Shown one piece after another: positions 1 to 10,356 of a stretch of 64,000 bases of DNA. Location of the stretch: assembly GCF_000482785.1 (NCBI RefSeq), contig NZ_AXWS01000008.1, forward strand, positions 806,001-870,000, given 5' to 3'. Made by a program: the position numbers and the translations under genes. The stretch is from Derxia gummosa DSM 723 (lineage in GTDB: Bacteria > Pseudomonadota > Gammaproteobacteria > Burkholderiales > Burkholderiaceae_E). The notes under the pieces were generated by a model that saw nothing but the letters and a program-made list of their open reading frames with translations, did no database searches and was not told the DNA's origin. Position 1 is the stretch's first letter; each line of letters begins with the position of its first letter.

Positions 1-2145
<2,145 letters not shown>

Positions 2146-2170
2146 GCGGTCCGCGCAGCGAGCCAACGAG

Positions 2171-2198
2171 AGCCCCGGCAGAAATGCCGGGGCTTTTT
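2171..2198 (+). terminator. Rho-independent terminator of ppsA
   Basis: Perfect 10-bp stem AGCCCCGGCA / TGCCGGGGCT with a GAAA loop, followed by TTTT, 25 bases after the ppsA stop. The T-tract touches the stop codon of the convergent FGGY kinase (2198-2200). Confidence 0.93.
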
Positions 2199-3577
2199 CA
2201 TTGGTGCGGCGGCACTGTCGGAGCTTTCCCCGCGCCTTTTCCGTCTGGTTCATGCGGGGGCAATGCGGCCAGCGCCAACCGGGCCGCGCCGACGGCCGCA
2301 TCCGCATGGCGCGACCGGATCACCGGCACGCCCAGGTGTTGCGCGCGAATGTCCTGCCACGCCGCATTGGCGGCGCCACCGCCCACCGAGAACACCCGCG
2401 TCGGCGTGATCGCGCCCAGCTCGCCCAGACGGCGGTAGCCGAGCCCCTCGATCGCCGCGATGCCTTCGAGCAGCGCCTGGAAATGCGTCGCGTCGCTGAT
2501 CGGCCTCGGCCCGTCGCGTGAAACGAGGTCGGGGTCGGCGAAAGGAAAGCGTTCGCCTGTGCCGGCGAGCGGGTAGTAGTCGAGGCCGGTCGGATGGCCC
2601 GGGCGCAGCTGGGCTTCGAGCGCGCGCATCCGCCCGACGCTGAAATGCCGCAGCAACGCCGCGCCACCACTGTTCGATGCGCCGCCCACGAGCCACATGT
2701 CGCCGAGACGGTGGCTATACACGCCGAAGGCCGGCGCGTTGACCGGCCGGTCGGTGAGGAGCTTGAGCACGAGCGTGCTGCCGAGCGAACTGACTGCATC
2801 GCCCGGCTCGCAGGCGCCAGTTGCAAGAAAGGCCGCGACGCCATCCGTCGTGCCGGCGGCGATCAGCACCTCCGGCGACAGGCCCATGTGCATGGCCAGT
2901 TCGGGGGCGATCGCGCCGATGGCGCTGCCCGGCGGGCGCACCGCCGGCAGCAGCGCGCGCCGCACGCCGAGCGCATCGAACCAGCCGGGCCAGTCGCGCG
3001 CGACCGGGTCGTAGCCGAGCTTGAGCGCGTTGTTCTCGTCGCTGGAGGCAAGCGAGGCGGGCAGATCCGTCGCGCCCTCGGCCCGCAGCCGCGCCGTGAT
3101 CCAGTCGGCCTGATGCAGCACATGCGCCGCACCCGGCGTGGCCTGCCAGCGCAGCAACCGCGCAAGCGGCGATGCCGGCCCGCGCGCCGCCGAATCTTCA
3201 GGCACGATCGCGGCGACCCGCGCGGCCTCGTCGGCGCAGCTCGTGTCGTCGTACATGAGGCCGGGCGTGAGCGGGCGCAGCCGCGCGTCGGTGAGCAGCA
3301 GGCTGCCCGAGGTGCCATCGACCGCGATCGCCGCGACGCGGCCGCCGCGCCGGCCCAGCCCGGCGCACAGACCGGCCAGCACCGCCCAGGTCGCGTTCCA
3401 CCAGTCGTCGGGCGATTGCGTCGCGGCGGCGCCATCCCGGCGCGAAGGCGGCAGCGCCGCGCTCGCCGTCGCGACCACATCGAGCGCGGTGTCGATCGCC
3501 ACCGCGCGCACGCCTGAAGTGCCGAGGTCGATGCCGATGGCGAGTCGGTCATCGCTGCTGCGGGGGGAGTGGATCAA
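2198..3577 (-). CDS. FGGY-family carbohydrate kinase (ribulokinase/xylulokinase-like)
   Basis: A 459-residue sugar kinase of the ASKHA fold that would phosphorylate a sugar or polyol with ATP. The N-terminal phosphate-binding motif IGIDLGTSGVRAV is at about residue 14, a second ATP-contact segment SSLGSTLVLK is mid-protein, and GGASNSGGAALL and SVGGGAANAAWQ lie in the C-terminal half. The GGASNSGG segment and length recall the D-ribulose-kinase-like group of plants and cyanobacteria, but the substrate cannot be assigned. The only usable start is TTG at 3577: a stop lies eight codons further upstream and no in-frame ATG precedes the ATP motif. It stands alone, convergent with ppsA. Confidence 0.85.
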   Translation of the reverse strand: MIHSPRSSDDRLAIGIDLGTSGVRAVAIDTALDVVATASAALPPSRRDGAAATQSPDDWWNATWAVLAGLCAGLGRRGGRVAAIAVDGTSGSLLLTDARLRPLTPGLMYDDTSCADEAARVAAIVPEDSAARGPASPLARLLRWQATPGAAHVLHQADWITARLRAEGATDLPASLASSDENNALKLGYDPVARDWPGWFDALGVRRALLPAVRPPGSAIGAIAPELAMHMGLSPEVLIAAGTTDGVAAFLATGACEPGDAVSSLGSTLVLKLLTDRPVNAPAFGVYSHRLGDMWLVGGASNSGGAALLRHFSVGRMRALEAQLRPGHPTGLDYYPLAGTGERFPFADPDLVSRDGPRPISDATHFQALLEGIAAIEGLGYRRLGELGAITPTRVFSVGGGAANAAWQDIRAQHLGVPVIRSRHADAAVGAARLALAALPPHEPDGKGAGKAPTVPPHQ

Positions 3578-3713
3578 GGGCCGGTTCCGTCGGGCAGGAA
3601 GTCGGCATCAGGGTAAAGGGAGGGCGCCGGCCATCAGCTTCGGGTTTCCGCCGGGGCGGGGGTAGACGGCGTGTGCCGGCCTCGGCTGGCGGTGCCAACC
3701 GGTCACGCCCGCG

Positions 3714-4595
3714 TCAGCCCTCGGCCCTGCCGCCCAGCCCCAGCAGCCGCGCCGCGTTGTCCTTGAGGATCAGCGGCTTCACCTCGGGCCGAAAGCCCGC
3801 CTCGTCGAAATCCTTCATCCAGCGCTCGGGCGTGATGAGCGGGTAGTCGGAGCCGAACAGCATGCGGTCCTTGAGCAGCGTGTTCGCGTACTGCACGAGT
3901 TGGGGCGGGAAGTACTTCGGACTCCAGCCCGACAGATCGATCCAGACGTTGGGCTTGTGCATCGCCACCGACAGCGCCTCGTCCTGCCAGGGCCAGGACG
4001 GATGCGCGATCACGATCTGCATGCTGCCGAAATGGGCCGCGACCTCGTCGAGATGCATCGGATTCGAGTACTCGAGCTTGAGCCCGCCGCCGCAGCGCAT
4101 GCCGCTGCCGATGCCCGAATGCCCGCTGTGGAAGATCGCGGGCAGGCCGTATTCCTCGATCACCTCGTAGATCGGCCAGGCCATGCGGTCCCACGGGTGA
4201 AAGCCCTGCACCGTGGGGTGGAACTTGAAGCCGCGCACGCCGTGCTCCTCGATGAGCCGGCGTGCCTCGCGCGCGCCCATCTTGCCCTTGTGCGGATCGA
4301 TGCTCGCGAAGGCGATGAGGGTGTCCGAATTGTTCTTTGCGGCCTCGGCGATCTCCTCGTTCGGGATGCGGCGGCGGCCCATCTGCGCCTCGGCATCCAC
4401 AGTGAACATCACGAGGCCGATCTTGCGTTCGCGGTAGTACTCGACCGTCTCGGCGATGGTCGGGCGCCGGCTGCTGCGGAAGTACTTGTCGGCCGCGCGG
4501 TCGAATTCCTCGCCGTAGTTGTCGAAGGGGTTCCAGCACGACACCTCGGCGTGCGTGTGGATGTCGATCGCGACGAGTTCGTCGGGCTTGAGCAT
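3714..4595 (-). CDS. Amidohydrolase-2 family metal enzyme, CouO-like (beta-ketoacyl-CoA cleaving) candidate
   Basis: A 293-residue TIM-barrel amidohydrolase. Metal and catalytic motifs: IDIHTHAEV (HxH, H13/H15), KFHPT (H126), FHSGHSG (H156/H159), IAHPSWPW (H198) and FGSDYP (D250, late metal ligand). The family includes ACMSD, gamma-resorcylate and 5-carboxyvanillate decarboxylases, LigJ hydratases and Rhodococcus CouO, which replaces the thiolase in p-hydroxycinnamate breakdown. The neighbours here are a CoA ligase, enoyl-CoA hydratase and SDR dehydrogenase, with no thiolase in view, so the CouO-like role is favoured by inference. ATG at 4595 follows a GGAGA ribosome-binding site. It is transcribed divergently from the hydratase/ligase/dehydrogenase operon across an AT-rich shared promoter region. 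Confidence 0.8.
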   Translation of the reverse strand: MLKPDELVAIDIHTHAEVSCWNPFDNYGEEFDRAADKYFRSSRRPTIAETVEYYRERKIGLVMFTVDAEAQMGRRRIPNEEIAEAAKNNSDTLIAFASIDPHKGKMGAREARRLIEEHGVRGFKFHPTVQGFHPWDRMAWPIYEVIEEYGLPAIFHSGHSGIGSGMRCGGGLKLEYSNPMHLDEVAAHFGSMQIVIAHPSWPWQDEALSVAMHKPNVWIDLSGWSPKYFPPQLVQYANTLLKDRMLFGSDYPLITPERWMKDFDEAGFRPEVKPLILKDNAARLLGLGGRAEG

Positions 4596-4626
4596 GCGGG
4601 TCTCCTCGGGCGGCGGCGATGCGCCG

Positions 4627-4648
4627 TTTGTTTATTCACAATAACAAA
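4627..4648. promoter_or_regulatory. Inverted repeat, operator candidate
   Basis: TTTGTT-N10-AACAAA, 32 bases upstream of the amidohydrolase start codon. The size and symmetry suit a MarR-type dimer, and MarR genes occur in the same cluster. Confidence 0.45.
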
Positions 4649-4800
4649 TATTCGGCACTACGCCGACCCGCTGGTACCACCCGGCGCACGGCAGGCAACA
4701 CGCTGTCACGACGGAGAAAACACCAAGGCAACGCAGGCTAGGGATTACCCGAAAAGCTATGCCAAAGCTTCATCCGAGGGAAACTACTTAGCCTTCTAAA

Positions 4801-4827
4801 GCTTGTTTTTAGTTTTAAACAATAAGC
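4801..4827. promoter_or_regulatory. Inverted repeat, operator candidate upstream of enoyl-CoA hydratase
   Basis: Imperfect palindrome whose ends are GCTT/AAGC and whose inner arms are TTGTTT/AAACAA. The right half (AATAAGCAA) resembles the right arm of the perfect repeat at 19314-19334 in front of the ABC transporter, suggesting a shared regulator. Confidence 0.45.
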
Positions 4828-4865
4828 AAAATGGGGCCTCCGACGAATTGCAGGACAGCCTTCCG

Positions 4866-5675
4866 ATGCTCACTCCCGACCTTCCCCCGCCCACCCTGTT
4901 CGACGGCCTGGACCTGCTGCGCATCGACGTGTCCGGCGTCGTCGCGACGGTCACGCTGGCCCGTCCGGCCAAGCGCAACGCCATCAACGACCGGCTCATC
5001 GCCCAGCTCCACACCTTTTTCGTAAACCTGCCCGAAGAGGTGAGGGCGGTGGTCATCGACGGCGAGGGCGAGCATTTCTGCGCCGGGCTCGACCTGTCGG
5101 AGCTGTCGGAGCGCAGCGTCGCCGAGGGCATCCTGCATTCGCGCGGCTGGCATGCGGCCTTCGACGCGATCCAGTTCGGCCGCGTGCCGGTCATCGCGGT
5201 GCTGCACGGCGCGGTGGTGGGCGGCGGGCTGGAACTTGCAAGCGCTTGCCACATCCGCGTGGCCGAGGCGAGCACCTTCTACGGCCTGCCCGAAGGCCAG
5301 CGCGGCCTGTTCGTGGGCGGCGGCGGCTCGGCCCGCGTGCCGCGCCTGATCGGCTTCTCGCGCATGACCGACATGATGCTCACCGGCCGCGTGTACGACG
5401 CCGCCGAGGGCGAGCGCATCGGCCTGTCGCAATACCTCGTCGCCGACGGCGAAGGGCTGGCGAAGGCGCAGGCGCTCGCGCAGCGCATCGCGGCCAACGC
5501 GCCGCTCTCCAACTTCGCGGTGATGCACGCGCTGCCGCGCATCGCCGAGCTGCCCCAGGCCGAGGGCCTGTTCGTCGAGTCGCTGATGGCCGCGATCGCC
5601 CAGGGCGACGATGCCGCCAAGCAGCGCATGCGCGCCTTCCTCGAAGGCAAGGCCGGAAAGGTGAGCAAGCAATGA
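4866..5675 (+). CDS. Enoyl-CoA hydratase/isomerase (crotonase) family, CouM-like
   Basis: A 269-residue crotonase-fold protein expected to hydrate an enoyl-CoA such as feruloyl- or coumaroyl-CoA. It shows RPAKRNAINDRL, the CoA-loop segment GEHFCAGLDLSEL, and the oxyanion-hole region HGAVVGGGLELASACHIRVA followed by STFYGLPEGQRG. The open frame can be extended to a TTG at 4803, but that lies inside an operator-like repeat; ATG at 4866 has AGGA ten bases upstream and gives a normal family length. The stop overlaps the next start as ATGA, so translation is probably coupled to the CoA ligase. A GCAAGCGCTTGC palindrome is embedded at 5237-5250. Confidence 0.88.
   Translation: MLTPDLPPPTLFDGLDLLRIDVSGVVATVTLARPAKRNAINDRLIAQLHTFFVNLPEEVRAVVIDGEGEHFCAGLDLSELSERSVAEGILHSRGWHAAFDAIQFGRVPVIAVLHGAVVGGGLELASACHIRVAEASTFYGLPEGQRGLFVGGGGSARVPRLIGFSRMTDMMLTGRVYDAAEGERIGLSQYLVADGEGLAKAQALAQRIAANAPLSNFAVMHALPRIAELPQAEGLFVESLMAAIAQGDDAAKQRMRAFLEGKAGKVSKQ
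5237..5250. promoter_or_regulatory. Palindromic word 1, TGCAAGCGCTTGCC
   Basis: Within the crotonase gene, read as codons CTT GCA AGC GCT TGC. CTT, GCA and GCT are uncommon in this gene, which suggests that the DNA word rather than the peptide is selected. Confidence 0.5.
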
Positions 5676-7552
5676 ACGCGATCGATCCCACGAGCTTCGC
5701 GCCACGCTGGCGCAACACCCGCGTCGGCGGCTGCGTCGATGCCACCGTCGAGACGCGCGCCGACGGCAGCGTCGTGCTGCGCTCGACCGAGGCGCTCGGC
5801 GCCTATCCCGAACGCGTGACCGACCGGCTCGAACTCTGGGCCCAGATCGCGCCGCACCGCACCTATGTCGCCCAGCGCGACAAGGCCACGGGCGACTGGC
5901 GCCGCGTCACCTACGTCGAGGCGCTCGCGCAGGCGAAAGCGCTTGCACAGGCCTTCATCGACATGGGCCTGAGCGTCGAGCGGCCCATCGCCATTCTGTC
6001 CGACAACGACATCGAGCATCTGATCCTCGCGCTGGGCGCGCTGTGGGCCGGCGTTCCGTACGCGGCCATCTCGCCCGCGTACTCGCTGGTGTCGAAGGAC
6101 TTCGGCAAGTTGCGCCATGTGCTGGGCAAGCTCACGCCGGGGCTGGTGTTTGCGTCGTCGGCGGCGCCGTTCACGGCCGCGATCGAGGCGGTCGTGCCGG
6201 CCGACGTGCATCTCGTGTTTGGCGAAGGCGCGATCGACGGCCGCGCGAGCCGGCGCTACACCGAGCTGCTCGCCATCGAGTACCGCGACAGCGGCGCCGC
6301 CGCGCATGCCGCCGTCACGCCCGACAGCATCGCCAAGTTCCTGTTCACCTCGGGTTCGACCAAGGCGCCCAAGGGCGTCATCAACACCCACCGCATGCTG
6401 TGCTCGAACCAGCAGATGGTGGCGCAGAGCCTCGCCTTCCTCACCGAGGAACCGCCGGTACTCGTGGACTGGCTGCCCTGGAACCATACCTTTGGCGGCA
6501 ACAAGAACATCGGCCTCGTGCTCTACAACGGCGGCACGCTCTACATCGACGGCGGCAAGCCCACGCCCAGCGGCATCGCCGAGACGTTGCGCAACCTGCG
6601 CGAGATCTCGCCCACGGTGTACTTCAACGTACCCAAGGGCTTCGAGGAGATCGCCCATGCGATGGAGCGCGACGACGAGCTGCGCGAGCGGCTGTTCGCG
6701 CGCGTCAAGGCCTTCTTTTTCGCCGGCGCCGGCCTCGCGCAGGCGGTGTGGGACAAGCTCGACGCCCTGGCCGAGAAGACGATCGGCGAGCGCATCCCGA
6801 TGTACAGCGGCCTGGGCATGACCGAGACCGCGCCGTCGGCGATCTTCGCGCTGCGCAACGATGTGGCGGCCGGCCACATCGGCCTGCCTTGCCCGGGCGT
6901 GGAAGTGAAGCTCGTGCCCGTCGATGGCAAGACCGAGATCCGCTTTCGCGGCCCCAACGTCATGCCCGGCTACTGGCGCGAGCCCGAGCAGACCGCCGAG
7001 GCCTTCGACGAAGAAGGCTTCTACAAGACCGGCGACGCGGTGCAGTTCGTGGACCCGGCCGACGTGAAGCGCGGCCTGCTGTTCGACGGCCGCATCGCCG
7101 AGGATTTCAAGCTTTCGACAGGCACCTTCGTGAGCGTCGGCGCACTGCGCGCCAAGGTGCTTGCCGTGGGCGCGCCGCTGGTGCAGGACTCGGTCGTGAC
7201 CGGCATGAACCGCGACGACATCGGCCTGCTGATCTTTCCGCAGATCACTGCCTGCCGCGCGCACGCCGGCCTCGCGGCCGACACGCCGGTGCCCGAGGTG
7301 CTGCATCACCCCAAGGTCCGCGAGTTCTTCCAGGACGTGGTGGACCGGCTCTGGCGCGAAGGCACGGGCAGCGCCAACCGCGTCGCGCGCGCCCACCTCA
7401 TGGCCGAGCCGCCGTCGCTCGACGCCGGCGAGCTGACCGACAAGGGCTCGATCAACCAGCGCGCGGTGCTCAAGAACCGCGCCGCGCTGGTCGAGGCGCT
7501 GTACGAAGGCCGCCCGGCCGACCCCTGGGTGCTGCTGCCGCAGCGCTTCTGA
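5672..7552 (+). CDS. Feruloyl-CoA synthase-like acyl-CoA synthetase (AMP-forming)
   Basis: A 626-residue ANL-superfamily adenylate-forming ligase predicted to activate a hydroxycinnamate with ATP and CoA. The P-loop motif FTSGSTKAPKGVINTH is at about residue 226, the acyl-substrate region WLPWNHTFGG follows, then the A5 motif YSGLGMTETAPS, and the hinge region YKTGDAVQF with FDGRIAEDFKLSTGTFVSVG. The N-terminal part (LGAYPERVTDRLELWA) is the arrangement seen in feruloyl-CoA synthases. ATG 5672 overlaps the preceding stop (ATGA), and the longer open frame upstream is only a shadow of the crotonase gene. The exact substrate (ferulate, coumarate, caffeate or another aryl acid) is inferred from context. 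Confidence 0.88.
   Translation: MNAIDPTSFAPRWRNTRVGGCVDATVETRADGSVVLRSTEALGAYPERVTDRLELWAQIAPHRTYVAQRDKATGDWRRVTYVEALAQAKALAQAFIDMGLSVERPIAILSDNDIEHLILALGALWAGVPYAAISPAYSLVSKDFGKLRHVLGKLTPGLVFASSAAPFTAAIEAVVPADVHLVFGEGAIDGRASRRYTELLAIEYRDSGAAAHAAVTPDSIAKFLFTSGSTKAPKGVINTHRMLCSNQQMVAQSLAFLTEEPPVLVDWLPWNHTFGGNKNIGLVLYNGGTLYIDGGKPTPSGIAETLRNLREISPTVYFNVPKGFEEIAHAMERDDELRERLFARVKAFFFAGAGLAQAVWDKLDALAEKTIGERIPMYSGLGMTETAPSAIFALRNDVAAGHIGLPCPGVEVKLVPVDGKTEIRFRGPNVMPGYWREPEQTAEAFDEEGFYKTGDAVQFVDPADVKRGLLFDGRIAEDFKLSTGTFVSVGALRAKVLAVGAPLVQDSVVTGMNRDDIGLLIFPQITACRAHAGLAADTPVPEVLHHPKVREFFQDVVDRLWREGTGSANRVARAHLMAEPPSLDAGELTDKGSINQRAVLKNRAALVEALYEGRPADPWVLLPQRF
5934..5947. promoter_or_regulatory. Palindromic word 2, CGAAAGCGCTTGCA
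   Basis: Within the CoA ligase gene, codons AAA GCG CTT GCA. AAA, CTT and GCA are all unusual choices next to the GC-ending codons around them. Confidence 0.5.
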
Positions 7553-7565
7553 ACCGGAGCTTCAA

Positions 7566-8330
7566 ATGGATCTTCAAGGACAGGCCGCCCTCGTGACGGG
7601 CGGCGGATCGGGCCTGGGCGCCGCCACCGCGCGCGAACTCGCCCGGCGCGGCGCGAAGGTGGCCGTGCTCGACATCAACGCCAGGGCCGCCGACGCGGTC
7701 GCGGCCGAGATCGGCGGCATCGCCTGCGCCTGCGACGTGACCTCGCCCGAAAGCGTCGAGGCCGCCATCGCCACCGCCGCCGGTGCCCACGGCCCGGCGC
7801 GCGTGCTCATGAACGTGGCCGGCATCGGCGGGGCGAAGCGCGTGGTGCAGCGCGACGGCAGCGCCGCGCCGCTCGACCAGTTCCGCCGCATCGTCGAGGT
7901 GAACCTCCTCGGCAGCTACAACGTGCTGCGGCTCGCCGCCGCCGCGATGGCGAAGCTCGAACCGCTCGCCGACGGCGAGCGCGGCGTGATCGTCAACACC
8001 GCCTCGGCCGCCGCCTTCGACGGCCAAGTGGGGCAGGCCGCCTACTCGGCGTCGAAGGGCGGCATCGCCGCGATGACGCTGCCGCTCGCGCGTGACCTCG
8101 CCCAGCACGGAATCCGCGTGCTCACGCTCGCGCCCGGGCTCTTCCTCACGCCGCTGCTGTACGAGCTGCCCGAGGACGTGCAGCGCGGGCTGGCGGAGTC
8201 GATTCCCTTCCCCAAGCGTCTCGGCAAGCCCGAGGAATTCGCCGCGCTCGCCGCGCACGTCGCCGAGAACCCCGCGCTCAACGGCGAGGTGATCCGCATC
8301 GACGGCGCGCTGCGGCTGCCGCCGCGCTGA
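7566..8330 (+). CDS. Short-chain dehydrogenase/reductase, 3-hydroxyacyl-CoA dehydrogenase type (CouN-like)
   Basis: A 254-residue classical SDR. The Rossmann motif TGGGSGLG is at residues 11-18, the acidic residue after beta-2 (VLDIN) predicts NAD(H) preference, NVAGIGG follows, and the catalytic set has Ser in [20 protein letters not shown] with Tyr and Lys in AAYSASKGG. The sequence around these motifs is that of the HSD10/type II 3-hydroxyacyl-CoA dehydrogenases. It begins 13 bases after the CoA ligase, so it should be in the same transcript and oxidise the 3-hydroxyacyl-CoA made by the crotonase. The product would be the beta-ketoacyl-CoA that the divergent amidohydrolase could cleave. 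Confidence 0.87.
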   Translation: MDLQGQAALVTGGGSGLGAATARELARRGAKVAVLDINARAADAVAAEIGGIACACDVTSPESVEAAIATAAGAHGPARVLMNVAGIGGAKRVVQRDGSAAPLDQFRRIVEVNLLGSYNVLRLAAAAMAKLEPLADGERGVIVNTASAAAFDGQVGQAAYSASKGGIAAMTLPLARDLAQHGIRVLTLAPGLFLTPLLYELPEDVQRGLAESIPFPKRLGKPEEFAALAAHVAENPALNGEVIRIDGALRLPPR

Positions 8331-8437
8331 CCCGGGCCGACGCGCCAGCGCCGTGACCCACCGGCGCGCACCCAACACCCGACGGCGGCAGCAACCGCCG
8401 CGCCAAGCACGAGGCCCGGCCTCGCAGGGAGACCCTC

Positions 8438-10267
8438 ATGTGGAGCTATGAACCCCCGCTGCGCGCGATGCGCTTCGTCATCGACGAGGTGCTCGACGCG
8501 CCCGCCGACTGGCCGCGCCTGCCCGCCCATGCCGACTTCGACGCCGACACCGCCGCCGCCGTCATCGCCGAGGCCGGCAAGTTCGTGAGCGAGGTGATCG
8601 CGCCCATCAACGGCGCCGCCGACCTCGAAGGCTGCAAGTGGACGCCCGACGGCAAGGTGACGACGCCCGCCGGCTACCGCGACGCCTGGCGCGCCTATGT
8701 TGACGCCGGCTGGCCCGCGCTCGCCTGCGACGCCGACCTCGGCGGCCAGGGCCTGCCGCTGCTGCTCAACGCCGTGCTCAACGAAATGCTCGCCGCCGGC
8801 AACCACGGCTGGACCATGTACCCCGGCCTGCTGCACGGCGCCTATGAATGCATCAAGGCCCATGCCAGCCCCGCGCTGCGCGAACGCTGGCTGCCCGGCA
8901 TCGTGAGCGGCGAAACGCTCGCCACCATGTGCCTCACCGAACCCCAGGCCGGCAGCGACCTCGGCCAGGTGCGCACCCGCGCCGAACCGCAGGCCGACGG
9001 CAGCCTGCGCATCAGCGGCAACAAGATCTTCATCAGCGGCGGCGAACACGACCTGACCGACAACATCGTCCACCTCGTGCTGTGCCGGCTGCCCGACGCG
9101 CCGGCCGGCAGCAAGGGCCTGTCACTCGCGCTCGTGCCCAAGCTGCTCGACGACGGCAGCCGCAATGCGCTGCGCTGCGACGGCATCGAGAAGAAGATGG
9201 GCATCAAGGGCAGCGCCACCTGCGTCATGGCCTTCGAGGGCGCGACCGGCTGGCTCATCGGCGAGCCGGGCAGGGGCCTGAACGCGATGTTCGTGATGAT
9301 GAATTCGGCCCGGCTGCATGTGGCCATGCAGGGCCTCGGCCATCTGGAGGCCGCCACGCAGAACGCGCTGCGCTATGTGCACGAGCGCACCCAGGGCAAG
9401 GCCCGGCCCGCGCCCGCCAACGGTCTCGCCGCGAGCATGACCGTGGCGCCGCAGCGCGGTGGCGCCGCCGGCGACCCGATCGCGCTGCATGCGCCGGTGC
9501 GCCGCATCCTCAGCCGGCTGCAAGCGCTTGCAGAAGGCCAGCGCGTGCTCGCCTATGCCACCGCGCAATGGCTCGACCGCGCCGAGCAGCATCCCGACGC
9601 CGCCGAGCGCGAGAAGGCGCTCGGCCATGTCGAGCTGATGACGCCGCTGCTCAAGGCCATGCTGACCGAGAACGGCTTTCTCGGCGCGAGCGACGCGCTC
9701 CAGCTCTGGGGCGGCTACGGCTATGTGCACGAGTACGGCATCGAGCAGACCCTGCGCGACAGCCGCATCGCGATGATCTACGAGGGCACGAACGAGATTC
9801 AGGCGCTCGACCTGGTGCAGCGCAAGCTGCTCGGCGACGAAGGCCGGCGCCTCGGCGCGCTGCTGGACGAGTTCGCCGCCGAGGCGGCCGCCTGCCGCGC
9901 GGCGTCCGAAGCCTGCGACCGCGACGCGCTCGGCACGCCGGTGCTGCGCGAGTTCGCGACCGCGCTGGAGGACGCGATCGTGGCCTTCCGCGCCGGGGCG
10001 GAGGAACTGGCGCAGGTGGCGCGCGACGATCCGGGCTGGCCGGCGGCCGTGGCGGGCGATGTGCTCAAGGCCTTCGGGTTGGTGGCGCTGGCCTGGGGCT
10101 GGGCGCGGAGCGCGCGGGCGGCGGCAAGGCATCCGGGGGATGCGTGGTATGCCCAGCGGATCGTGATTGCCGGGCATGGAAGGGATTGGTTGTTGCCGGA
10201 GTTGCGGTTGCGGTTGGAGCTGGTGCGGCCTTGTGGAAGGGAGTTGCCGTGGTTGGTAAAGGCGTGA
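8438..10267 (+). CDS. Acyl-CoA dehydrogenase, large DmdC-like type with extra C-terminal domain
   Basis: A 609-residue FAD enzyme: N-terminal helical domain, beta-domain motif CLTEPQAGSDLGQVRT with ISGNKIFISGGEHD, and a C-terminal helical domain with AMIYEGTNEIQALDLVQRK, whose Glu is the usual catalytic base. It then carries an additional ~130-residue tail found in 3-methylmercaptopropionyl-CoA dehydrogenase (DmdC) relatives. It follows the SDR after 107 bases. In this cluster it could desaturate dihydro-hydroxycinnamoyl-CoA or another arylalkanoyl-CoA to feed the hydratase; that role is inference. The last ~200 bases use more G/T-ending codons than the rest of the gene. A perfect 14-bp palindrome is embedded at 9519. 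Confidence 0.88.
   Translation: MWSYEPPLRAMRFVIDEVLDAPADWPRLPAHADFDADTAAAVIAEAGKFVSEVIAPINGAADLEGCKWTPDGKVTTPAGYRDAWRAYVDAGWPALACDADLGGQGLPLLLNAVLNEMLAAGNHGWTMYPGLLHGAYECIKAHASPALRERWLPGIVSGETLATMCLTEPQAGSDLGQVRTRAEPQADGSLRISGNKIFISGGEHDLTDNIVHLVLCRLPDAPAGSKGLSLALVPKLLDDGSRNALRCDGIEKKMGIKGSATCVMAFEGATGWLIGEPGRGLNAMFVMMNSARLHVAMQGLGHLEAATQNALRYVHERTQGKARPAPANGLAASMTVAPQRGGAAGDPIALHAPVRRILSRLQALAEGQRVLAYATAQWLDRAEQHPDAAEREKALGHVELMTPLLKAMLTENGFLGASDALQLWGGYGYVHEYGIEQTLRDSRIAMIYEGTNEIQALDLVQRKLLGDEGRRLGALLDEFAAEAAACRAASEACDRDALGTPVLREFATALEDAIVAFRAGAEELAQVARDDPGWPAAVAGDVLKAFGLVALAWGWARSARAAARHPGDAWYAQRIVIAGHGRDWLLPELRLRLELVRPCGRELPWLVKA
9519..9532. promoter_or_regulatory. Palindromic word 3, TGCAAGCGCTTGCA
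   Basis: Perfect palindrome (16 bp counting the flanking C and G) inside the acyl-CoA dehydrogenase, codons CTG CAA GCG CTT GCA. CTT and GCA are rare in this gene. Confidence 0.55.
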
Positions 10268-10312
10268 AGTCACAAGGCGGAAAAAGCCACTGCAAACCTC
10301 GGATGGGTGCCC

Positions 10313-10356
10313 GAGACAGTGCCGGCACCTGACTCTTGCAGTAAGAGCGCTGTCTC
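10313..10356. terminator. Hairpin between convergent genes, possible terminator
   Basis: Outer arms GAGACAG (10313-10319) and CTGTCTC (10350-10356) enclose a smaller hairpin CTCTT-GCAGT-AAGAG. It lies between the acyl-CoA dehydrogenase stop and the kinase stop, overlapping the latter. There is no T-tract, so termination is a guess. Confidence 0.35.

Larger units (their letters stand above)
4596..4865. promoter_or_regulatory. Divergent control region of the hydroxycinnamate genes
   Basis: A 270-base gap between the amidohydrolase (left) and the enoyl-CoA hydratase (right), much richer in A/T than its surroundings around 4625-4655 and 4755-4832. It holds two imperfect inverted repeats (4627-4648 and 4801-4827) and an 11-base word GATTACCCGAA (4743-4753) that recurs in front of vanA. 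Another word, GAAAACACCAA (4716-4726), recurs in front of the ABC transporter at 19286-19296. No promoter hexamers can be named with certainty. Confidence 0.6.

Noticed and set aside
3578-3713. Possible small gene or RNA between the FGGY kinase and the amidohydrolase
   Set aside because: Only short frames without a ribosome-binding site and no stable structure beyond what GC content gives.
4803-4865. TTG-initiated 21-residue N-terminal extension of the crotonase
   Set aside because: It reads through the AT-rich operator repeat (MFLVLNNKQNGAS), has no ribosome-binding site, and the ATG at 4866 gives the normal family length.
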